Source of the DNA: Lentibacillus saliphilus
Lineage (GTDB): Bacteria > Bacillota > Bacilli > Bacillales > Amphibacillaceae
Reading direction: 5' to 3'
Length of the DNA stretch: 64,000 bases
Assembly: GCF_019093865.1 (NCBI RefSeq)
Contig: NZ_JABJXD010000008.1
Location: forward strand, 30,934 to 94,933
Positions 40,993 through 54,723 of this stretch are shown one piece after another (within the stretch, counting starts at the first letter, position 1; the number at the start of each line of letters is the position of its first letter). The translations under genes and the position numbers were made by a program. The notes under the pieces are model-generated. The model worked only from the letters and a program-made list of their open reading frames with translations. It searched no databases and was not told the origin of the DNA.

Positions 40993-41986
40993 TCACCTCC
41001 GGATCGCCATCCCAGCGGTCACTATAGATCCAGCACCGCACGTCACTGTCGTCACCTAGATGATCGAGTGATGGCATTTCTGCATTGCATAGGTCAGTTG
41101 CAAACGGACATCTTGGCGCAAAATGACAGCCTTTAGGCATATTTTTTGGACTCGGGACGCTGCCACGAATTGGCTCTAAATCTTCCACATCAATATCATG
41201 ACGCGGAATCGAATTGAGCAGGCCAACTGTGTATGGATGTCTCGGATTTTTAAACAATGAGATAACATCCTGATATTCAACAACCTTACCACCGTACATG
41301 ACTGCTACATAGTCACACGTCTCTGCAACAACGCCAAGGTCATGGGTAATCATAATGACTGACATTCCTAAGTTATCCTGTAAATCATTAATAAGCTCTA
41401 GAATTTGCGCTTGAATTGTCACATCAAGTGCGGTCGTCGGCTCATCCGCAATCAAAAGGTCTGGCTTACATGCGAGTGCCATAGCGATCATCACCCGCTG
41501 TCTCATGCCACCTGAGAGCTCATGCGGGTATTGCTTGAGACGCGCTTCAGGTGATGGGATACCGACGAGCTGAAGCAATTCAACGGCCCGTTTATTACCC
41601 TTTTCTTTTCCTATACCTTCATGAACCTTTAACGTTTCACGAATTTGTTGACCAATCGTATAAACGGGGTTTAAAGACGTCATCGGCTCCTGAAAAATCA
41701 TTGAAATTTCATTACCGCGAATATGTTGAATCTGTTTCGTACTCAGTTTTGTTAAATCTTTTCCTTTAAAATTAATGCTTCCGTCTACAATCTTTCCCTT
41801 GGAATCAATCAACCGCAAAATTGATAAAGCGGTAATGCTTTTACCTGATCCTGATTCCCCGACAACGCCGAGCGTTTTTCCTTTTGGAAGCTTGAATGAA
41901 ACGCCATCAACGGCTTTAATCTCGCCATCATCATCAAAGAATGAGGTTCTTAAATTGTTTATGTCTAAAATGATTTCCTCGCTCAA
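40964..41986 (-). CDS. Oligopeptide/dipeptide ABC transporter ATP-binding protein (OppD-type)
   Basis: The first ATPase of the importer. The 340 residues include Walker [14 protein letters not shown] near residue 42, Q-loop [12 protein letters not shown], signature [15 protein letters not shown], Walker [13 protein letters not shown], and the C-terminal [14 protein letters not shown] extension. It starts with TTG after GAGGTGAG. It lies 33 bp after the permease and overlaps the second ATPase gene. Confidence 0.92.
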   Translation of the reverse strand: MSEEIILDINNLRTSFFDDDGEIKAVDGVSFKLPKGKTLGVVGESGSGKSITALSILRLIDSKGKIVDGSINFKGKDLTKLSTKQIQHIRGNEISMIFQEPMTSLNPVYTIGQQIRETLKVHEGIGKEKGNKRAVELLQLVGIPSPEARLKQYPHELSGGMRQRVMIAMALACKPDLLIADEPTTALDVTIQAQILELINDLQDNLGMSVIMITHDLGVVAETCDYVAVMYGGKVVEYQDVISLFKNPRHPYTVGLLNSIPRHDIDVEDLEPIRGSVPSPKNMPKGCHFAPRCPFATDLCNAEMPSLDHLGDDSDVRCWIYSDRWDGDPEVNVVDQKTTS

Positions 41987-42019
41987 TATGTCTCACCTCT
42001 ATCTAGTTTCTGAATGTAT

Positions 42020-42940
42020 TTAATCCAGATCAATGCGTTTATTTAAAAACTTATAAGATATGTCAACGAGCAGGTTCACAAATACAAACACGACAGCGAT
42101 CACAAGGACAGCAGCTTGAACAACAGGGAAGTCTCTGGCCAATATCCGATCAATGACCAATTTTCCCATACCATTTATCGCAAAAACAGATTCTGTCAAC
42201 ACGGCACCAGCTAGTAAACTACCGAATTGCAAGCCTACGACAGTCACAACTGGAATTAAAGCATTTTTTAAAGCATGCCGATAAATAACGATGCTTTCCT
42301 TTAAACCTTTTGCGCGGGCTGTTCGAATATAATCCTGTGAAATAACGTCGAGCATACTCGATCGTGTCATCCGTGCGACGACCGCAGCCCCCATCGTTCC
42401 GAGCGTAATAACGGGTAATACAACTTGTTGTGGTGTTCCCCAACCGGTCGCAGGCACCCATCCTAGATTAATCGCAAACCATTGCATTAACATGAGACCG
42501 AGCCAGAAGTTTGGCATCGACAAACCGAACAGTGCCACAAGCATAATCGATACATCAGAGAAAGAATATTGTCTAACGGCAGAAATGATGCCGGCAATAA
42601 GCCCAATAAAAATACTAAAGATTGTACTGTATACTGCCAGTTCAAACGTCACCCAAAACTTGGGCCATAGCTCTTCACTAACCTCTAAGCTTGTTCTCCA
42701 CGAATTACCGAAATCAAGCATAATGGCATCTTTGAGAAAGTTAAAATATTGAACGGGGATTGGATCATTCAAACCAAGACGTTCTTCTATTTGTTTGATC
42801 GTATCGGCAGGTGCACTTTCTCCGGCAATGATATGGGCTGGATTCCCCGGAGTGAGGTGCATCAATGAAAAGACAAGTATCGTAACCCCCAGTAAAACAG
42901 GGATAAGCTGTAGCAGTCGACGAACTATAAATTGGAACAT
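42020..42940 (-). CDS. Peptide ABC transporter permease (OppB-type)
   Basis: A 306-residue permease with six predicted membrane helices. It starts with the family motif FIVRRLLQLIPVLLGVTILVFSLMHLTPGNP. The cytoplasmic EAA-type loop DYIRTARAKGLKESIVIYRHALKNALIPV contacts the ATPases. It is followed after a 33-bp gap by the OppD-type ATPase gene. Confidence 0.93.
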   Translation of the reverse strand: MFQFIVRRLLQLIPVLLGVTILVFSLMHLTPGNPAHIIAGESAPADTIKQIEERLGLNDPIPVQYFNFLKDAIMLDFGNSWRTSLEVSEELWPKFWVTFELAVYSTIFSIFIGLIAGIISAVRQYSFSDVSIMLVALFGLSMPNFWLGLMLMQWFAINLGWVPATGWGTPQQVVLPVITLGTMGAAVVARMTRSSMLDVISQDYIRTARAKGLKESIVIYRHALKNALIPVVTVVGLQFGSLLAGAVLTESVFAINGMGKLVIDRILARDFPVVQAAVLVIAVVFVFVNLLVDISYKFLNKRIDLD

Positions 42941-42955
42941 ACTTGCACCTACTTC

Positions 42956-43867
42956 CTATTTTTTCATTTTTGGATCTAATGCATCCCGTAAACCATCACC
43001 AAATACGTTAAATGCCAGCACGAGCAGCATAATTACGAGACCCGGATATAATGTGATATGACCTGCATCCCACATAAAGTCACGACCTTCACTTAAGATC
43101 GCCCCAAGCTCTGGAGATGGTGGCTGGACACCCATACCAATAAAGGAAAGACCACTCGCAGACAAAATCGCACTCGCTATAAATAAGCTCGCCTGGACAA
43201 TAATAGGTGATAATATATTCGGTAAAATATGTTTAAAAATAATGCGGATATCAGAAGCACCAAGGGCTTTCATCGCATCAATGTACTCTAAATTTTTCGT
43301 TGCCAGTGTCGAGCCACGAACAATCCGTGCAAATGTTGGTACCGCAAAGATTGACACAGCGATAATGACATTTTCCTCAGAGGCCCCTAAAATACTAATG
43401 AGTGCCAAAGCGAGCAAAATGCCCGGAAATGCCAGCAATACATCCATAAATCGCATAATAACAGCATCGACTTTTCGACCATAGTATCCAGAAATGATGC
43501 CGATTAAAATACCTGCTAAACCACCAAATAAAGTCGATAAGAGGCCAATTTTCATCGTAATGCCTAATCCATGAATGACCCTTGAAAACACATCTCTCCC
43601 GTGATGATCAGCCCCAAACCAATGCTCGGCAGACGGGCCTTCAAACTTAATGCTGTAATCAGGCTGTCGTATATCGTACTGCGTTAAGTATGGTCCTATA
43701 AGCGCTACCAATATGAGAAAAATAATGAGATAGCCACCTACCATCGCACTTTTATTCTTCTTCAGCTTTCTATAAAAGTCTTTAAGTGAGCGCTTAAAAG
43801 GACTATCTTTTTTCTTTTTCTTCCGCTTGTCATCGTCAAGCGGCTCTACTCGTTCTTCAGCAGTCAT
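42956..43867 (-). CDS. Peptide ABC transporter permease (OppC-type)
   Basis: A 303-residue permease, first gene of the four-gene operon. It has a highly charged N-terminus (DDDKRKKKKKDSPFKRSLKD), six helices, the EWFGADHHGRDVFSR-like motif (HWFGADHHGRDVFSRVI) and the EAA loop EYIDAMKALGASDIRIIFKHILPN. GGGGGG precedes the ATG; a longer in-frame reading lacks any start signal. In B. subtilis pdxS and pdxT lie at about this chromosomal position. The operon carries no binding-protein gene. Confidence 0.93.
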   Translation of the reverse strand: MTAEERVEPLDDDKRKKKKKDSPFKRSLKDFYRKLKKNKSAMVGGYLIIFLILVALIGPYLTQYDIRQPDYSIKFEGPSAEHWFGADHHGRDVFSRVIHGLGITMKIGLLSTLFGGLAGILIGIISGYYGRKVDAVIMRFMDVLLAFPGILLALALISILGASEENVIIAVSIFAVPTFARIVRGSTLATKNLEYIDAMKALGASDIRIIFKHILPNILSPIIVQASLFIASAILSASGLSFIGMGVQPPSPELGAILSEGRDFMWDAGHITLYPGLVIMLLVLAFNVFGDGLRDALDPKMKK

Positions 43868-44119
43868 GTTGTTTTCCCCCCTATGCTTTATAGAAAAAAT
43901 GAAAGAATCCGAATTTTTTATGTGCACGAATTCTTTTAAAACGATATGAATATATATTACAATTAAAGCTGTCTGAATGCAATAACGCAATCTACTAATT
44001 CCCACATTTTGAAAGTTTACCATTTTAGTAAAAAGAGGGTTTTGACATCATTCGACAAAACTCGAGGAGTTGACAGGCACAAAAAATAGGATAAGGACAA
44101 AAGACTATTAATTAAATAA
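43868..44119. other. Upstream region of the peptide transporter operon
   Basis: AT-rich sequence with no gene visible. The operon promoter must lie here, but I see no box pair good enough to name. It runs into repeat copy 2. Confidence 0.4.
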
Positions 44120-44397
44120 AAAAGACGAACAATACCACCGCTCAGGAAATATACTTCGCTTTCCGCGGGCTAACAGGACGTTGGTCGTTCGATGTTGGCG
44201 CAGGACGCGCCGAATTTAATCGAACATCCCCTCGGTGAGCCTCGGGCCAACAGGACGTTGGTCATGAAGGCGTGGCGATTGTCGTCGCGACTTTAGCCTT
44301 CCTTCCGCTAACGCACTGTGGGGTCTCACCTATGCCTTTCCTCCCGCCGGAGTCTACGTATATTTCCTGAGCTAGTGTTGAGCATTGTTCGTCTTTT
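44120..44397. repeat. GC-rich palindromic intergenic repeat, copy 2
   Basis: A 278-bp element between the transporter operon and dacA. The outer ends AAAAGACGAACAAT (44120) and ATTGTTCGTCTTTT (44384) are perfectly complementary over 14 bp. The inner pair GCTCAGGAAATATAC and GTATATTTCCTGAGC is perfect over 15 bp, and its C/G change relative to copy 1 is matched on both sides. The core holds two copies of AACAGGACGTTGGTC and a GTTCGAT...ATCGAAC hairpin. The match to copy 4 at 63821 is close. Confidence 0.88.
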
Positions 44398-44437
44398 GGA
44401 TTAAACTATAAGGTGTATCCTAGCCTCTAGCTTTCTA

Positions 44438-45760
44438 TTAAAACCAGCCTTTTATTGTTGAGAAGAGGTTACTGAAAAAGTCACCAACTGAGCCGAGCAT
44501 GAGCATAAACCAGTTTGATTTATCAACGGACTGTTCTGCGACGAGCGGAACAGTGAGCGTCTTCTGTCCAGGAAGAATGCTTCCATGGTCAGTCCCATTA
44601 TAAACGAGTTCAGCTGTACCGACTTTTTGTCCTTTTTCTATTGGGGCAACAAGTTGGCCATCTTCATTCAACTGATCTTTATCAATATGAAACGTGACAG
44701 TATATTGATCCTGATCACCTTGTCTAATAGGCAGTGTAAATGCTTTTTCTGTTGCAATTTCAACTGATTCTTCTTTACCTTTTACAACGTCTAGCGTTTT
44801 TTCATCATCTAACTGATAGCCAGCAGGAATGACTTCTTGCTCGGCAAAATTGTTATAGCCGTAATTGAGTAATTTCTTTGTTTCATTAAAACGCTGTTCA
44901 CGTGTATCTGCATTCATCACAACTGTAATGAGTCGCTTGCCATCACGAATCGCTGTTCCAGTAAAGCAATTACCAGCTTCTTCTGTGTAGCCGGTTTTCA
45001 AGCCGTCAACACCTTCAAAATAGAATTGCTCAAAGTTAACAGAATCGTGTTTCAGCATCCAGTTCCAGTTGATCATCAACTGATCATCAAATACCTCTTG
45101 TGGAATGCTTGAAATATCAAGCGCTTCTGGATAATCCTCAATTAAGCGATGGGCAAGAAGGGCAGCTGATCGTGGTGATAATAAATTCATATCATCTGGA
45201 CTTGTCCCCTCTGGGTAGTGATCACCTAAATGGGCATTGTTAAGGCCAGTCGCATTCACAAATTTATAACCATCCATACCAAGTTCTTTCGCTTTATCAT
45301 TCATCATTTTAACAAATTCGCCTTCAGAACCCGCAATTAATTCCGCAAGTGCAATCGATGTTGCGTTATCGGAATAGATCGCCATAGCATGGTATAATTC
45401 ACGAACGGTATAATCAACATTTTGCCGCAAACCAATTCCGGAAAAGTTGTTGTTCGCTGAAATCCCATATGGGTAGTCACTAATCTGTGTTGTCGTATCC
45501 CATGTGATGCCATTTGACTCTGTTTCAACTGCTTCCCACACAAGGTATTCAGTCATCATTTTGGTCATACTAGCAGATGGTAAGGTGCTATCCGGATTTT
45601 TAGCATATAAGACTTTGCCCGTATTTGCATCTACCAATATCGCTGCTTTGGCTTCAATGTCCAAGATTTCATCTGCCTGCGATACAGAAGGTCGCAGAAG
45701 GACCGGAACAAGCAAGACCAACACCATAAAAATCCGTAACGGAATCCATTTTTGTTTCAC
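44438..45760 (-). CDS. dacA: D-alanyl-D-alanine carboxypeptidase DacA (PBP5)
   Basis: The major vegetative carboxypeptidase that trims pentapeptide side chains of peptidoglycan. The 440-residue protein has a signal peptide cleaved after SVSQA and the penicillin-binding motifs SASMTK (S-x-x-K near residue 63), SDN near 130 and LKTGYTEEAG near 255. The PBP5 C-terminal domain follows, and the C-terminal amphipathic segment WFMLMLGSVGDFFSNLFSTIKGWF anchors it to the membrane. The GTG at 45760 has GGAGGT upstream; a GTG five codons earlier lies inside that site. Confidence 0.95.
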   Translation of the reverse strand: MKQKWIPLRIFMVLVLLVPVLLRPSVSQADEILDIEAKAAILVDANTGKVLYAKNPDSTLPSASMTKMMTEYLVWEAVETESNGITWDTTTQISDYPYGISANNNFSGIGLRQNVDYTVRELYHAMAIYSDNATSIALAELIAGSEGEFVKMMNDKAKELGMDGYKFVNATGLNNAHLGDHYPEGTSPDDMNLLSPRSAALLAHRLIEDYPEALDISSIPQEVFDDQLMINWNWMLKHDSVNFEQFYFEGVDGLKTGYTEEAGNCFTGTAIRDGKRLITVVMNADTREQRFNETKKLLNYGYNNFAEQEVIPAGYQLDDEKTLDVVKGKEESVEIATEKAFTLPIRQGDQDQYTVTFHIDKDQLNEDGQLVAPIEKGQKVGTAELVYNGTDHGSILPGQKTLTVPLVAEQSVDKSNWFMLMLGSVGDFFSNLFSTIKGWF

Positions 45761-45920
45761 TTTCTCTACCTCCACCTTGAAATATACCGTTCTTTTTTTA
45801 CTAGATTGTAAACTGATGCTATCTTGTTATTTTATCATATTGTGTATCTAAAAAATAGATGGCAAGGAGAGTTTGAATCATGTATTTTATGAGGTAATTT
45901 ACGGCAATCATAGATTTGGT

Positions 45921-45957
45921 CAAAAAAAAGCAGCTCTCTTATGAAAGAGAGGCTACT
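45921..45957 (-). terminator. Terminator after guaB
   Basis: AGCAGCTCTCTT pairs with AAGAGAGGCTACT and is followed by seven T on the minus strand, about 20 bases past guaB. Confidence 0.8.
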
Positions 45958-45977
45958 TTTGTCGAATTGATGTGATG

Positions 45978-47519
<1,542 letters not shown>

Positions 47520-47531
47520 CTATTGTATTTT

Positions 47532-47560
47532 AGAATACGTCATCAAAACGGCTTTTTCAA
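47532..47560 (-). promoter_or_regulatory. Possible guaB promoter
   Basis: TTGAAA and TATTCT on the minus strand with a 17-base spacer, about 85 bases before the guaB start. The -10 box is weak. Confidence 0.35.
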
Positions 47561-47626
47561 TACCTGATGTACGGATATAAAAAGTAAATGCATTCAAAAT
47601 TTTTAAGGAAAAGGGGAATGATCACA

Positions 47627-48589
47627 ATGAAGCAGCAACATGTGCATGCGTTATATACATATCTTCAATCACAAAACTCAAGTCGTTCGTATTTATTACA
47701 GTGTTACAAGCAGCTTGATGGCATCGATGCTGAAGCGAAAAGTTACGATAATTGTACGACTTTCATGTATTATCTTGACCATGGACACACATTTTATAAC
47801 AGTGGAAAAAAAGCCGATGATCGTCTCAAGCCATTATTATACTTTTATGGCATGGTCCATTTGCTAAAGGCTTGTATTTTAACGGTACGACCGGACTATC
47901 CCGAATCTACAACGATGCTCGCTCATGGTGTGTCATCACGTAAAAAGAAGAAAAAGGATTACACCTTCATAACCGATGAAGTAAAAGTACAGCATAAGGG
48001 ACTGCTGCCTTATATGAGTGAACATTTATTTAATTTAAAGCAGCTGCCTTTTACGAAAATAACGATGCAGCAGCTGCTTGCGGTTATCCCTGAGCTTGTA
48101 CCATTGTATCAATGGCACAAAGCGCCTTCTATGGTTCAAGTAGGTACGCTCGGTCATAACGAGTTGACCTTTCCACAGACACTTCTTGATCAGTATCATT
48201 TAACAGAGCATGGTTTTTTACAAAAAGTACAAGCCTTTTTACCACCGATCACCCACCAGGACATAGATCATCAGATGATTAACATTCACTTAGACGCAGC
48301 ACTTCTTGGAGAAAATGGGCCGTTTTACGTCAATAGCACCCTTAAAAGCGTTTATTTTCCTATCCGTCGTGAGCAGTTTTTACCAATGTCTGAGGTGATC
48401 GTTCACTATCTCATTCTTTACAATCTTGGTATGCTATCGCGCTATGAGCCCGCTTGGTGGGGTGAATTAATTGCAACGAAGCCAGATATGGACTACCCAC
48501 TTATAAAGGGGTTTCTTGATTGTACGAGCGATAAAATCCCTTTGATGCTAGGAGAGTACTTGTATCGGCAGTATGAGTCTAAGGATTAG
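47627..48589 (+). CDS. yaaC: YaaC-like protein, unknown function
   Basis: A conserved Bacillales protein found between gyrA and guaB; no activity is known. The 320-residue soluble product has the segments YFYGMVHLLKACILTVRPDYP and TMLAHGVSSRKKKKKDY near residue 115, and a C-terminal EVIVHYLILYNLGMLSRYEPAWWGE. The choice between the ATGs at 47618 and 47627 is uncertain; AAGGGG precedes the second and AAGGA the first. It is head-on to replication and its stop codon lies 6 bp from that of the HD-GYP gene, with no terminator between. Confidence 0.85.
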   Translation: MKQQHVHALYTYLQSQNSSRSYLLQCYKQLDGIDAEAKSYDNCTTFMYYLDHGHTFYNSGKKADDRLKPLLYFYGMVHLLKACILTVRPDYPESTTMLAHGVSSRKKKKKDYTFITDEVKVQHKGLLPYMSEHLFNLKQLPFTKITMQQLLAVIPELVPLYQWHKAPSMVQVGTLGHNELTFPQTLLDQYHLTEHGFLQKVQAFLPPITHQDIDHQMINIHLDAALLGENGPFYVNSTLKSVYFPIRREQFLPMSEVIVHYLILYNLGMLSRYEPAWWGELIATKPDMDYPLIKGFLDCTSDKIPLMLGEYLYRQYESKD

Positions 48590-48595
48590 AAACGT

Positions 48596-49690
48596 TTACC
48601 CTAATATATCACTGATAAAAAGATCCGGATGGTCCTTTAAAGCAATAAAACTGTCATCGTCATCCATTCTCACCATTGGCCTTGTAGGGTTTTGATTATC
48701 AACAAACACAATATCACCAACGCGATGATTGCTGAGAACGACTTTTATGCCAACGGTTACATTATATAAATTATTAATGAACGTTTGGACGACATTCGGA
48801 TCAAGATTTTTAAACTGCTCCCGCTCTAGTAATTCGATGACCTTGAATGGTGATGTCTTTTCACGGTACGTACGTTCACAGGTCATCGCATGGTACATAT
48901 CACATACAGCAACAATGCGAGCGTACATTTGTATTTGGCTACCTTTTAAGCCGAGCGGATAGCCTTGACCATCCTGGCGCTCATGATGCTGTAGCACTGC
49001 CAGCTTCACGGGCTGTGATAACGTTGGTAGCTTCTCAATCATGTAATAAGAATGGGTTGGATGCGCTTTAATAATATTAAATTCAGCATCAGTAAGGGGG
49101 ACTGTTTTTTCAAGAATTGTTGCATCAATTTTTGCCATGCCACAATCTGATAGTAAGCCGGCAAGACCGATCTGGAGCCACTCACCTTTCGGATACCCCA
49201 TCTTCCTCCCTAAAAAAGACGATAATACACCGACACTTACGGCATGATGATACAAATAATCTTGCTTTGTGGCGAGATGATGAAGTTTATAAACGGCCTG
49301 TCCAACATCATCAACCCGTTCAATCAAAGGAAGGAATAGCTTGCGAAGTGCAGGTAAATCAACTGGCACTTGGTTCTGCCACTTGTTAAAGTGCTTCTTA
49401 AAACCGGCTACAACGGTTTTATAATGCGCCTGAAACGACTTTTCATCTCGATCTATTTCGAGATCGTTCTGATTTTGTGCAGGCGGTTCATCAGTTGTAT
49501 CCGCTTCCGCCTGTTCTGATACGAATTCGCCTTTCACAATAGACACTGATTCGATTTGGAACAGCTTTAATACCGAAATATGCTCTGCAGTTAACACAGT
49601 CTTTTTTTGGACAATTGGCTTTCCGGATCGTCCAACAATCTCTTTTAAAACGACATCCCCAGGTTTTAGTTGTGACACATTGATGTGCAT
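48596..49690 (-). CDS. HD-GYP domain protein with altered HD motif
   Basis: A 364-residue protein with an N-terminal domain (1-60) and linker, then an HD-GYP domain (about 130-320). HD-GYP proteins hydrolyse c-di-GMP or related signals. Here HHAVSVG (149), AHPTHSYYMIEK (209), QHHERQDGQGYP (234-245) and VCDMYHAM (262) are intact. The HD pair, however, is replaced by S-D in GLLSDCGMAKI (181-182). A metal ligand is therefore missing and catalysis is doubtful; a binding role is possible. It follows gyrA and may be co-regulated with it; a terminator separates them. Confidence 0.88.
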   Translation of the reverse strand: MHINVSQLKPGDVVLKEIVGRSGKPIVQKKTVLTAEHISVLKLFQIESVSIVKGEFVSEQAEADTTDEPPAQNQNDLEIDRDEKSFQAHYKTVVAGFKKHFNKWQNQVPVDLPALRKLFLPLIERVDDVGQAVYKLHHLATKQDYLYHHAVSVGVLSSFLGRKMGYPKGEWLQIGLAGLLSDCGMAKIDATILEKTVPLTDAEFNIIKAHPTHSYYMIEKLPTLSQPVKLAVLQHHERQDGQGYPLGLKGSQIQMYARIVAVCDMYHAMTCERTYREKTSPFKVIELLEREQFKNLDPNVVQTFINNLYNVTVGIKVVLSNHRVGDIVFVDNQNPTRPMVRMDDDDSFIALKDHPDLFISDILG

Positions 49691-49744
49691 CTCTCTTCCC
49701 CCTAAAGTTGATTCTCGATTGATCAGCTGGATCTTTTTTACGTT

Positions 49745-49793
49745 TAAAGAAAAGGCGACTCTGTGAGAATGCTCATTGCTCTCTGGAGTCGCC
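49745..49793 (-). terminator. Terminator after gyrA
   Basis: GGCGACTC pairs with GAGTCGCC around a 24-base loop that itself can pair, followed by TTTTCTTT on the minus strand, just past the gyrA stop codon. Confidence 0.8.
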
Positions 49794-49809
49794 CTGCTTG
49801 ATGAAGCTG

Positions 49810-52347
49810 TTAATCGATATTTTCCTCGTCATCATTCGTCATCGAATCAACACTGTCAGCATCTGAATCGCTCGAATGCTCATTGTTCTCGATGACTGCT
49901 TCATCATCTTCCTCTTCATCTTCCTGTACTTTTGCAACGGTCGCGACTGCTTCATCATTTTGCAAACGAATTAAGCGAACACCTTGTGTATTACGTCCTG
50001 TTTGTGAGATATCCTCAACTGGAATACGAATCAACACACCAGCAACAGTAATAAGCATAATGTCCTCTTGACCTGTTACAGTTTTAACAGCAACAACGTG
50101 GCCTGTGTCATCATTTAGGCGGCACGTAAAGATCCCCTTACCACCACGGCGTGTTGTGCGATATTGCTCTTCAGGTGTCCGTTTACCAATACCTTTATCC
50201 GTAACATGCAAAATCTGATCGCCTGGCTCAATGATTTCCATTGAGACGACTTGATCGCCTTCTCGAAGCGAAATGCCACGGACACCAGCTGCTGTCCGTC
50301 CCATAGAACGAATTTCGCCCTCTGGAAAACGAATCACATAGCCGTTGTTTGTTCCAATCAAGATATCTTTATCACCATCTGTTTTTCGGACAGATATGAG
50401 CTCGTCGCCTTCTCTTAGTCCTAGAGCAATCAAGCCACTTTTACGGATATTCGCAAATTGTGAAAGGGTTGTGCGCTTGGAAATACCGTGTCTCGTCGTG
50501 AAAAACAAGAATTCATCATCGGAGAATTCATTCACAGATATGACCGCATTAACCCATTCACCTTTTTCAACCTGCAGCAAATTGATTAAAGGAATCCCTT
50601 TCGCTGTCCGGCTAAATTCAGGTACCTCATAGCCTTTCGCACGGTAAACCTTACCTTTATTTGTGAAAAATAAGACGGTATCATGTGTCGATGTTGATAC
50701 GAGATGTTCAACAAAGTCGTCCTCATTCGTACCCATTCCTTGAATGCCTCGGCCACCGCGTTTTTGAGTGCGGTAAGTGGAGGAAGGTAGGCGTTTAATA
50801 TAGCCTTGATGGGTCAATGTGATGACAATGTTTTCTTCAGGAATTAAGTCTTCATCCTCAAAAAAGTCTGTACCACCGGTTAAAATCTCAGTACGGCGGC
50901 CGTCATCAAAACGCTCTTTAATTTCCGTTAATTCTTCACGAATAATTTCGAGCACTTTTTCTTCATCAGCCAAAATGGCTTTCAATTCTGTGATGAGTTC
51001 AAGCAAATCATTGTACTCATTTTCGATTTTTTCCCGCTCTAGTCCAGTTAAACGCTGAAGGCGCATATCTAAAATGGCTTGTGCCTGCTTGTCAGACAAG
51101 CTAAATTGAGTGATCAAGCCTTCTCTAGCGATGTCAGTCGTTTTTGAGCCACGAATCAAGGCAATAATTTGATCGATATGATCTAAAGCGATTCGGAGCC
51201 CTTCAAGAATATGGGCACGTGCTTCAGCTTTTCTTAATTCGAAGGCTGTGCGGCGTTTAATAATTTCAATTTGGTGTCTTAAATAATGCTCGAGACATTG
51301 CTTTAATGTGAGCACTTTAGGTTGACCATCCACTAATGCGAGTATGTTAATGCCGAATGACGTCTGCAATGCGGTATATTTGTACAAGTTATTCAATACA
51401 ACATTCGCATTCACATCACGTCTTAATTCGATAACGATGCGCATACCATTCCGGTCAGATTCATCTCTAAGATCGGTAATACCATCAATGCGTTTATCGC
51501 GAACAAGCTCGGCAATCTTTTCAACCAGCTTCGCTTTATTCACCTGATAAGGCAGCTCCGTTACGATAATCGTTGCCTTGCCATTCGCATGCTCTTCAAT
51601 ATCAGCTTTCGCACGAATTGTAATAGAGCCTTTACCTGTTTCATAGGCTTTACGAATACCACTACGTCCGAGAATATCACCTGCTGTTGGAAAATCAGGA
51701 CCGTGAATATAATCATCCATCAGCTCTTCTATCGTAATATCTGGATCCTTACTTAAAGCGAGAACAGCATCAATCGTTTCACCGAGATTATGCGGTGGAA
51801 TATTTGTTGCCATCCCGACAGCGATACCCGATGCACCGTTCACGAGTAGGTTAGGGAAGCGAGCTGGAAAAACGACCGGCTCACGTTCAGTACCATCATA
51901 GTTATCGGCATAATCAATAGTGTCTTTGTTAATATCACGCAATAGCTCCATTGATATTTTTGACATACGTGCTTCGGTATAACGCATCGCAGCAGCCGAG
52001 TCACCATCAACTGAACCAAAGTTACCATGCCCATCGACGAGCATGTTGCGGTAGCTAAAGTCTTGAGCCATTCGAACCATCGCTTCATATACCGCTGAAT
52101 CGCCGTGTGGGTGATACTTACCGATAACTTCACCGACAATTCTTGCACTTTTCTTATATGCTTTATCCGCATGCATGCCAAGGTCGTTCATCGCATAAAG
52201 AATTCTGCGATGAACAGGCTTAAGACCGTCACGTACGTCTGGAAGTGCACGTGAGACAATAACACTCATAGCATAATCCAGAAAAGACGTTCGCATTTCC
52301 TGGCTAATATTAATTTCTTTTACATTTGGGCGTTGTTGATCCGCCAT
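49810..52347 (-). CDS. gyrA: DNA gyrase subunit A
   Basis: GyrA is the breakage-reunion subunit that introduces negative supercoils with GyrB. The 845-residue protein has the quinolone-resistance region HGDSAVYE with wild-type S84 and E88, the active tyrosine in [10 protein letters not shown] (Y123) and a GyrA-box QKRGGRG near residue 540. The six-bladed C-terminal DNA-wrapping domain runs to about 805. The last 40 residues form a very acidic tail (D, E, S rich). It follows gyrB by 75 bp. In B. subtilis an rRNA operon follows; here an HD-GYP gene does. Confidence 0.98.
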   Translation of the reverse strand: MADQQRPNVKEINISQEMRTSFLDYAMSVIVSRALPDVRDGLKPVHRRILYAMNDLGMHADKAYKKSARIVGEVIGKYHPHGDSAVYEAMVRMAQDFSYRNMLVDGHGNFGSVDGDSAAAMRYTEARMSKISMELLRDINKDTIDYADNYDGTEREPVVFPARFPNLLVNGASGIAVGMATNIPPHNLGETIDAVLALSKDPDITIEELMDDYIHGPDFPTAGDILGRSGIRKAYETGKGSITIRAKADIEEHANGKATIIVTELPYQVNKAKLVEKIAELVRDKRIDGITDLRDESDRNGMRIVIELRRDVNANVVLNNLYKYTALQTSFGINILALVDGQPKVLTLKQCLEHYLRHQIEIIKRRTAFELRKAEARAHILEGLRIALDHIDQIIALIRGSKTTDIAREGLITQFSLSDKQAQAILDMRLQRLTGLEREKIENEYNDLLELITELKAILADEEKVLEIIREELTEIKERFDDGRRTEILTGGTDFFEDEDLIPEENIVITLTHQGYIKRLPSSTYRTQKRGGRGIQGMGTNEDDFVEHLVSTSTHDTVLFFTNKGKVYRAKGYEVPEFSRTAKGIPLINLLQVEKGEWVNAVISVNEFSDDEFLFFTTRHGISKRTTLSQFANIRKSGLIALGLREGDELISVRKTDGDKDILIGTNNGYVIRFPEGEIRSMGRTAAGVRGISLREGDQVVSMEIIEPGDQILHVTDKGIGKRTPEEQYRTTRRGGKGIFTCRLNDDTGHVVAVKTVTGQEDIMLITVAGVLIRIPVEDISQTGRNTQGVRLIRLQNDEAVATVAKVQEDEEEDDEAVIENNEHSSDSDADSVDSMTNDDEENID

Positions 52348-52422
52348 TTCATTACCTCCCTGGAAGAACCCGGCTCAAAGCCAAGGCCTATCTCTATGCT
52401 CATTGATCGTTTATATGCTTGA

Positions 52423-54387
<1,965 letters not shown>

Positions 54388-54416
54388 TCACTCACTCTTA
54401 TTACATCGAGCTATAC

Positions 54417-54701
54417 TCAGTCAATTTCAATATGATCCGAGTAATCTTCGAGCTTGCTAATCACTGAAACCATTCCAGATCTTTTTTTCAAAGTCGCTGC
54501 CGATAATGAGCTGTAATAGATCCGTTCAGTTGTTATGATGACCGTTTTTGCTTGATCTGGGTCGCCATACAAATCTCCATTTGCTTTTGTTTGTGCGATT
54601 GTTTCTTGTGTAATAATTGAAGATGTGACGACACTATGATCAATAATTGCAACAATGTCCTTTACCTGAAGCACATTGTCATCACCTATATATATAAACA
54701 T
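54417..54701 (-). CDS. remB: RemB family DNA-binding protein (YaaB)
   Basis: RemB is a small regulator related to RemA, which activates biofilm matrix genes in B. subtilis. The 94-residue product begins MFIYIGDDNVLQVKDIVAIIDH and ends with the IYYSSLSAATLKKR block typical of the family. It is located between recF and gyrB, as in B. subtilis. The C-terminus is a little longer than that of YaaB. Confidence 0.9.
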   Translation of the reverse strand: MFIYIGDDNVLQVKDIVAIIDHSVVTSSIITQETIAQTKANGDLYGDPDQAKTVIITTERIYYSSLSAATLKKRSGMVSVISKLEDYSDHIEID

Positions 54702-54723
54702 CGCAATCTTCTCCCCCTTGAAA

